From positions 62,001 to 126,000 of the forward strand of contig JAEXOR010000055.1 in the NCBI GenBank assembly GCA_023439185.1: DNA of 64,000 nt, written 5' to 3'. How positions within the stretch are numbered: the first letter of the stretch is position 1; each line of letters begins with the position of its first letter. Under the pieces are notes generated by a model. That model saw only the letters and a program-made list of their open reading frames with translations, did no database searches and was not told the origin of the DNA. The DNA comes from Bacillota bacterium. Its GTDB lineage: Bacteria; Bacillota; Desulfotomaculia; Desulfotomaculales; Desulfallaceae. The translations under genes were made by a program, and so were the position numbers. Positions 59,537 to 64,000 of the stretch are shown here, in pieces.

Positions 59537-60820
59537 ATGAAAAATAGGTTTGGCGTAATTGGATCAATTGCACTAATAATGTTGTTCCTGTTTCCCATGC
59601 TGGCCTGGGGAGCGGAAGAAGGCATTGATACCGGAGACACGGCCTGGATGCTCGTTTCAGCAACGATAGTCCTGTTCATGGTCCCCGGACTGGCCCTGTT
59701 TTACGGTGGTATGGTAAGGCAAAAAAACGTGTTGAACACTATGATGATGTCATTCATCTGCTTGGGCGTCATCACCATTCAGTGGATGCTCTGGGGTTAC
59801 AGCCTTGCTTTCGGCGCCGACATCGGCAAAGTTATCGGCGACCTCAGTTACTTCGGTCTTAACGGCGTCGGTCTGGAACCTTCCGGTACAATTCCTCATC
59901 AACTATTCGCGGTGTTCCAGATGATGTTCGCCATCCTGACCCCCGCGCTGATCACCGGCGCTATCGTGGAACGGATGCGCTTTCCGGCTTTCATTTTGTT
60001 CCTGATTTTATGGGCCACCTTTGTTTATGACCCCATTTGCCACTGGGTATGGGGCGGCGGCTGGCTGATGGAACTGGGCGCCCTGGACTTTGCCGGCGGC
60101 ACGGTGGTGCACATCTCATCCGGTGTTTCGGCACTGGTGGCGGCCCTGGTGCTGGGTAGAAGGAAGGGCTACGGCACTGAACCCATCGTGCCGCACAACG
60201 TTCCTTACGTTGTGGTCGGCGCGGCCATCCTCTGGATGGGCTGGTTCGGCTTCAACGGCGGCAGCGCCCTGAGCGCGGGCACGTTGGCATCTTCCGTATA
60301 TCTCAACACCCAGATTGCCGCCGGCGCCGCCGTGGTGTCCTGGGTAATCATGGAGTGGCTGCGGCACGGCAAGCCCACCGTTATGGGCGCGGCCTCCGGC
60401 GCCATCGCCGGTTTGGTGGCCATTACCCCGGCCTGCGGTTTCGTTACTCCCATGGGTTCGCTGATTATCGGCCTCGTTGCCGGTGTGGTTTGCTACTTCG
60501 CGGTCAGTACGCTTAAAATTAAACTGGGTTATGACGATTCCCTCGACGTGTTCGGTATCCACGGTATCGGCGGCATGTGGGGAGCCCTGGCCACGGGCCT
60601 GTTCTCCGTGGTGGAAGGCGCCGAAGGCCTGTTCTACGGCAATGCTTCCCAGATCGGCGTGCAAGCCGTCGGCGTTGCGGCCACCATCGTCCTGGCCGGG
60701 GTAGCTACCTTCGTTATCCTCAAGGTTGTGGGCGCGATTACCAAGCTGCGTGCCGACAGTGAAGAGGAAGTCATAGGCCTGGACGTTGTGGAACATAGTG
60801 AGAAAGCGTACTCAGTTTAA
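59537..60820 (+). CDS. amtB: Ammonium transporter Amt (second copy), with signal peptide
   Basis: A 427-residue ammonium channel with an N-terminal signal peptide (ending near LAWGAEE) and 11 helices. MVPGLALFYGGMVRQKNVLNT, CHWVWGGGWL, VVHISSGVSALVAALVLGRRKGY and HGIGGMWGALATGLFS are diagnostic, including pore histidines. ATG 59537 has GGGAGG nine bases before. glnK follows 47 bases later, the classic pair in which GlnK blocks the channel when nitrogen is plentiful. Confidence 0.95.
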   Translation: MKNRFGVIGSIALIMLFLFPMLAWGAEEGIDTGDTAWMLVSATIVLFMVPGLALFYGGMVRQKNVLNTMMMSFICLGVITIQWMLWGYSLAFGADIGKVIGDLSYFGLNGVGLEPSGTIPHQLFAVFQMMFAILTPALITGAIVERMRFPAFILFLILWATFVYDPICHWVWGGGWLMELGALDFAGGTVVHISSGVSALVAALVLGRRKGYGTEPIVPHNVPYVVVGAAILWMGWFGFNGGSALSAGTLASSVYLNTQIAAGAAVVSWVIMEWLRHGKPTVMGAASGAIAGLVAITPACGFVTPMGSLIIGLVAGVVCYFAVSTLKIKLGYDDSLDVFGIHGIGGMWGALATGLFSVVEGAEGLFYGNASQIGVQAVGVAATIVLAGVATFVILKVVGAITKLRADSEEEVIGLDVVEHSEKAYSV

Positions 60821-60867
60821 TCAAGATGTGTTATGATAGTAAAAATTACTAAGAAAGGATGCTGGTC

Positions 60868-61206
60868 ATGGTTAAAATAGAGGCTATTGTCAGGCCGGGC
60901 GTTCTGGAGGAAATTAAGGACGGATTGTCCAAATTCGGTATTCACGGCATGACGGTATCACAGGTGATGGGTTGCGGTCTGCAGAAAGGCCGGAAGGAAG
61001 TATACCGCGGCACTGAATATAGCATCAATCTGCTGCCCAAGGTCAAGATTGAGATCGTGCTGGCCGATAAAGATGCGGACGGCGTGGTCGACGTGATCAT
61101 CAAAGCCGCCCGGACCGGGGAAATCGGCGACGGTAAGATTTTTGTCACCAAGATTGAAGACGTGATTCGGATCCGGACCGGTGAAAAGGGCGAAGGCGCT
61201 ATTTAA
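60868..61206 (+). CDS. glnK: PII signal protein GlnK
   Basis: Trimeric sensor of 2-oxoglutarate and ATP/ADP that controls Amt. The 112-residue product begins MVKIEAIVRPGVLEEIKDGL; the T-loop is QKGRKEVYRGTEYSINLLPK with the conserved tyrosine of RGTEY, and the C-terminal signature is TGEIGDGKIFV. ATG 60868 lies after AAAGGA; an in-frame ATG at 60859 overlaps that site. Confidence 0.94.
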   Translation: MVKIEAIVRPGVLEEIKDGLSKFGIHGMTVSQVMGCGLQKGRKEVYRGTEYSINLLPKVKIEIVLADKDADGVVDVIIKAARTGEIGDGKIFVTKIEDVIRIRTGEKGEGAI

Positions 61207-61230
61207 GCTAATTTGTTAATGTAAATTTTA

Positions 61231-61265
61231 AAGCCTCCCGTTTCATTGAGGAGCGGGAGGCTTTT
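61231..61265. terminator. Bidirectional terminator between glnK and glnA
   Basis: AAGCCTCCCG (61231-61240) pairs with CGGGAGGCTT (61254-61263). T-rich DNA follows on both strands, and the two genes converge on it. Confidence 0.8.
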
Positions 61266-61281
61266 GCATGCCTTCGGTTTG

Positions 61282-62700
61282 CTAGATATCGTAGTACAGC
61301 ATGAACTCGTAAGGATGCGGCCTGAGCCTGATGGCGTCCACTTCGCGGGTGGTCTTGTATTCAATCCAGGTTTGAATCAGGTCTTCGTCGAAGACGCCAC
61401 CCTGGAGCAGGAACGCATGGTCTGCCTCCAGCGCCTTAAGGGCCTGTTCCAGGGAGGCCGGGACGGAGCGAATGTCCACGGCTTCTTCGGGCGGCAGCTC
61501 GTAAATGTCCTTATCCATGGGCTCGCCCGGATGAATTTTGTTCTTGATTCCGTCGATACCCGCCAGCAGCAGGGCGGAAAAGGCCAGGTAGGGGTTGCAG
61601 GACGGGTCGGGCGGACGGTATTCAATGCGCTTGGATTTGGGACTGTTGGAGTACATGGGAATCCGTACCGCCGCGCTGCGGTTGCGCTGCGAGTAAACCA
61701 GGTTTACCGGTGCCTCGTAGCCGGGCACCAACCGCTTGAAGGAGTTGGTGGTGGGGCTGCAGATGGCGGTTAGCGCCGGAGCGTGCTTAAGCAGGCCGCC
61801 GATGTAATAAAGGGCTTCTTTACTGAGATTGGCGTAATTGCCTTCCTGGTAAAACAGCGGCTGGCCGTTCTTCCAGAGGCTTTGGTGCACGTGCATGCCG
61901 GAACCGTTGTCCATGAACAGCGGCTTGGGCATAAATGTGGCGGTGAGGCCGTTTTTCCTGGCTACGTTCTTGACAATATATTTAAACATCATCAGTTGGT
62001 CGGCCATTTTCACCAGCGGACTGAACTTCATGTCAATTTCCGCCTGGCCGCCGGTGGCTACTTCATGGTGCTGGCACTCAACAGGGATGCCGGCTTCCAG
62101 CATGGTTAAAACCATCTCGTTGCGCAGGTCCACCATGGAGTCGGTGGGCGGCACGGGGAAGTAGCCTTCTTTGTAGCGGGGCTTGTACCCCAGGTTGGGA
62201 TGCTCTTCCCGGCCGGTGTTCCATGAGCCTTCCACGGAATCGATTTGATAGTAGCCTTCGTGCTGGTTCTGGGCGTAGCGGATGCCGTTGAACACGAAGA
62301 ACTCGGCTTCCGGACCCCAGAAACTGGCGTCGGCGATGCCGGTGGATTTAAGGTACTCTTCCGCTTTCTGGGCTATGCAGCGTGGGTCGCGGTTGTAATT
62401 TTCCCCTGTTACCGGGTCTTTGATGTTGCAGATCAGGCTTAAAGTGGTTACCTTGCTGAACGGGTCGATGCAGGCCGTATCGGGATCAGGCACGATGAGC
62501 ATGTCGCTTTCGTTAATCAGCTTGAACCCGCGGATGCTGGAACCGTCAAAGCCCAGGCCGTCGGCGAACGCATCCTTATCGAATTCCTCGAAGGGGACGG
62601 TAAAGTGCTGCCACATACCCGGCAGGTCGATGAATTTTAAATCCACCATTTTTACTTCTTTTTCCTTGGCGTAAGCAAGGACATCTTTGGATGTCTTCAT
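61282..62700 (-). CDS. glnA: Glutamine synthetase type I (first of two)
   Basis: Makes glutamine from glutamate and ammonia, 472 residues, dodecamer in known relatives. Blocks FEEFDKDAFADGLGFDGSSIRGF, GPEAEFFVFNGIRY, ATFMPKPLFMDNGSGMHVHQS and KRLVPGYEAPVNLVYSQRNRS are standard. The C-terminal region before VDAIRLRPHPYEFMLYYDI lacks a clear adenylylation tyrosine context (it reads EYKTTREVDAIRLRPHPYEF). Length lies between alpha and beta subtypes. A sigma-A promoter and an antitermination module precede it. Confidence 0.95.
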   Translation of the reverse strand: MKTSKDVLAYAKEKEVKMVDLKFIDLPGMWQHFTVPFEEFDKDAFADGLGFDGSSIRGFKLINESDMLIVPDPDTACIDPFSKVTTLSLICNIKDPVTGENYNRDPRCIAQKAEEYLKSTGIADASFWGPEAEFFVFNGIRYAQNQHEGYYQIDSVEGSWNTGREEHPNLGYKPRYKEGYFPVPPTDSMVDLRNEMVLTMLEAGIPVECQHHEVATGGQAEIDMKFSPLVKMADQLMMFKYIVKNVARKNGLTATFMPKPLFMDNGSGMHVHQSLWKNGQPLFYQEGNYANLSKEALYYIGGLLKHAPALTAICSPTTNSFKRLVPGYEAPVNLVYSQRNRSAAVRIPMYSNSPKSKRIEYRPPDPSCNPYLAFSALLLAGIDGIKNKIHPGEPMDKDIYELPPEEAVDIRSVPASLEQALKALEADHAFLLQGGVFDEDLIQTWIEYKTTREVDAIRLRPHPYEFMLYYDI

Positions 62701-62788
62701 CCGGTTACCTCCTTAATTTATATTGGCCAATTAATAAATGAAAGCGGAGCCTTAATGCCTCCTTTCTTGCGATGTAAAAAAACAAAAA

Positions 62789-62867
62789 GCCTCATACCGG
62801 CCGCCGTAGGCCGGTATGAGGCATCGTTACCTGCTAGTTATCCCAAAATGAAAACATCATTGTTTCC
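62789..62867 (-). promoter_or_regulatory. ANTAR-type antitermination module before glnA (minus strand)
   Basis: Minus strand: hairpin 1 GGAAAC-AATGAT-GTTTTC (62867-62850), hairpin 2 AGGT-AACGAT-GCCT (62832-62819), terminator GCCTCATACCGGCC with GGCCGGTATGAGGC (62822-62789) and a T run to 62776. Loops have A at 1 and G at 4. Confidence 0.8.
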
Positions 62868-62907
62868 AGGATATTCAATTTTAATACTTTCTATTAATTA
62901 TACAATA

Positions 62908-62935
62908 ATTATACAAAAATCTAACACAAAATCAA
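62908..62935 (-). promoter_or_regulatory. Sigma-A promoter of glnA (minus strand)
   Basis: TTGATT (62935-62930), 16-base spacer, TATAAT (62913-62908) on the minus strand. Confidence 0.55.
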
Positions 62936-62968
62936 TACCCGGCTGTAATCAAACTTTAATAATTTCTA

Positions 62969-62997
62969 TTGATTTTTGCTGATAGTTCAATTATAAT
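62969..62997 (+). promoter_or_regulatory. Sigma-A promoter of the second glutamine synthetase
   Basis: TTGATT (62969-62974), 17-base spacer, TATAAT (62992-62997). Back-to-back with the promoter of the minus-strand glnA. Confidence 0.6.
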
Positions 62998-63021
62998 GGA
63001 GCCATCAATTAAATAATTTTT

Positions 63022-63116
63022 AATACAATGGCGTATTAATAGGTTTCCAATACGAAGGCAAAGATGCCCTCGAAACAAGTTGGGTTTCAGCTTGTTTCGA
63101 GGGTTTGGCATTTTTT
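63022..63116 (+). promoter_or_regulatory. ANTAR-type antitermination module before the second glutamine synthetase
   Basis: Hairpin 1 AATAC-AATGGC-GTATT (63022-63037), hairpin 2 GGC-AAAGAT-GCC (63057-63068), terminator with GCCCTCGAAACAAG (63066-63079) and CTTGTTTCGAGGG (63091-63103), ending in six T. Loops have A at 1 and G at 4. Confidence 0.82.
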
Positions 63117-63142
63117 CCTATTAAAAATGAAAGGTGGTTCTC

Positions 63143-64000
63143 ATGGACAAGAGAAGTGTTATAGCAGAAGCAAGGGAAAAAGGCGTCAAGTTTATCCGCC
63201 TGCAGTTCACCGATATCGCCGGGGTGATGAAAAACGTAGCCATTACCATTGAACAATTGGAAAAGGCCCTGGACGGGGAATTAATGTTTGACGGTTCTTC
63301 TATTTACGGTTTCACCAGGATTGAAGAATCCGACATGTACCTGCGTCCCGACCCCGACACCTTCGTGGTGTTCCCGTGGCGGCCCCGTGAAGGCGGCGTT
63401 GCCAGGCTGATGTGCGATATCTATAATCCCGACGGTACCCCCTTTGCCGGCTGCCCCAGGCTGACTTTAAAGCGCGCCCTGGCCAAAGCCGCCGACCTGG
63501 GTTACACCATGCAGGTAGGGCCGGAATTGGAATTTTTCCTATTCAAGCTGGACGAAAACGGCGTGCCCACCCTGCAGACTCATGACAACGCCGGTTACTT
63601 CGACCTGTCTCCGGTGGACTTCGGCGAACAGGCCCGCAGGGAAATCGTGCTCACCCTGGAGCAAATGGGCTTTGAAATTGAAGCCTCTCACCATGAGGTG
63701 GCCCCCGGTCAGCACGAAATTGACTTCAAATATTCCGACGCCCTGGACACCGCGGATAAGATCATGACCTTCAAGTTTGTGGTCCGGACTATCGCTCAGC
63801 GGCACGGGCTGCATGCCACGTTTATGCCCAAACCGGTCTTTGGAATCAACGGCAGCGGCATGCATACCAACCAGTCACTGTTTAAAGGCGACAAAAACGC
63901 TTTCTTCGATCCCGAAGGCGATATGCAGCTTAGCAAAGAGGCGTTTTATTACATTGGCGGGTTGCTGAAGCATGCCCGGTCCTTCGCCGCCATCACCAAC
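63143..64000 (+). CDS. glnA: Glutamine synthetase type I (second, 3' partial)
   Basis: Runs off the window end; 286 residues visible. It begins MDKRSVIAEAREKGVKFIRL and has ELMFDGSSIYGFTRIEESDMY, VGPELEFFLFKLDENG, SHHEVAPGQHEIDFKYSDAL and ATFMPKPVFGINGSGMHTNQS. It resembles the short Gram-positive (GSI-alpha) enzymes more than the neighbour at 61282. ATG 63143 has AGGTGG just upstream. Third ligase of this superfamily within 10 kb. Confidence 0.93.
   Translation, partial: MDKRSVIAEAREKGVKFIRLQFTDIAGVMKNVAITIEQLEKALDGELMFDGSSIYGFTRIEESDMYLRPDPDTFVVFPWRPREGGVARLMCDIYNPDGTPFAGCPRLTLKRALAKAADLGYTMQVGPELEFFLFKLDENGVPTLQTHDNAGYFDLSPVDFGEQARREIVLTLEQMGFEIEASHHEVAPGQHEIDFKYSDALDTADKIMTFKFVVRTIAQRHGLHATFMPKPVFGINGSGMHTNQSLFKGDKNAFFDPEGDMQLSKEAFYYIGGLLKHARSFAAITN

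Noticed and set aside
1..64000. tRNA, rRNA, insertion sequences, prophage genes
   Set aside because: None could be recognised by reading both strands; a covariance or profile search was not possible here.

Overview
The window reads as chromosome of an anaerobic, probably spore-forming Firmicute of the Desulfotomaculum/Pelotomaculum type (inference). The signs are GGAGG ribosome-binding sites, a nif operon with nifI1 and nifI2 between nifH and nifD, anaerobe enzymes (AdhE, flavodiiron protein, rubrerythrin, B12-dependent ribonucleotide reductase, FmdE-like protein) and a PsrB/NrfD-type oxidoreductase. I saw no rRNA, tRNA, CRISPR array or insertion sequence.

Layout. 0-3.3 kb: end of a molybdopterin oxidoreductase operon (Fe-S subunit cut by the window edge, NrfD membrane subunit, moeA, a universal stress protein). 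3.4-10.9 kb: housekeeping and stress genes, adhE, and an unexpected small tyrosinase-like protein. 11.5-23.1 kb: an accessory locus for a metal chelate or cofactor. It holds a lower-GC set (lipoprotein, HmdB-like radical SAM enzyme, permease, ATPase), a second permease/ATPase pair flanked by gene remnants, and a higher-GC set (BadF/HgdC-type activator, two dehydratase-like Fe-S proteins, a third binding lipoprotein). 23.1-36.7 kb: an ammonium transporter, B12-dependent ribonucleotide reductase, oxygen-defence proteins, small metabolic genes, an EAL phosphodiesterase and a chemoreceptor. 36.9-49.5 kb: nitrogen fixation (short nifV-like gene, PAS-AAA-HTH regulator, nifH-nifI1-nifI2-nifD-nifK-nifE-nifN-nifB, a 2Fe-2S ferredoxin, an AnfO-like protein). 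49.6-51.2 kb: two HigBA-like toxin-antitoxin pairs. 51.5-54.5 kb: B3/4-domain protein, NAD synthetase, Lrp/AsnC regulator. 54.7-64 kb: ammonium assimilation (GlnT-like synthetase with a three-gene glutamate-synthase-like operon, a second amt with glnK, and two type I glutamine synthetases, the last cut by the window end).

The strongest system-level signal is RNA-based. Nearly every nitrogen gene or operon has a leader made of two short hairpins with six-base loops, the second overlapping an intrinsic terminator. I count 15 such modules with 30 loops, and all 30 loops have G at position 4. This is the architecture bound by ANTAR antitermination proteins. Modules occur in tandem: three before nifH, three before the second amt, two before the first amt and two before the regulator gene. 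A chemoreceptor gene carries one too. Most leaders start at a good sigma-A promoter. No ANTAR protein is encoded here, and the one NtrC-like regulator has lost GAFTGA, the Walker B aspartate and the arginine fingers. Nitrogen control in this organism is therefore probably transcription antitermination rather than sigma-54 activation (inference).
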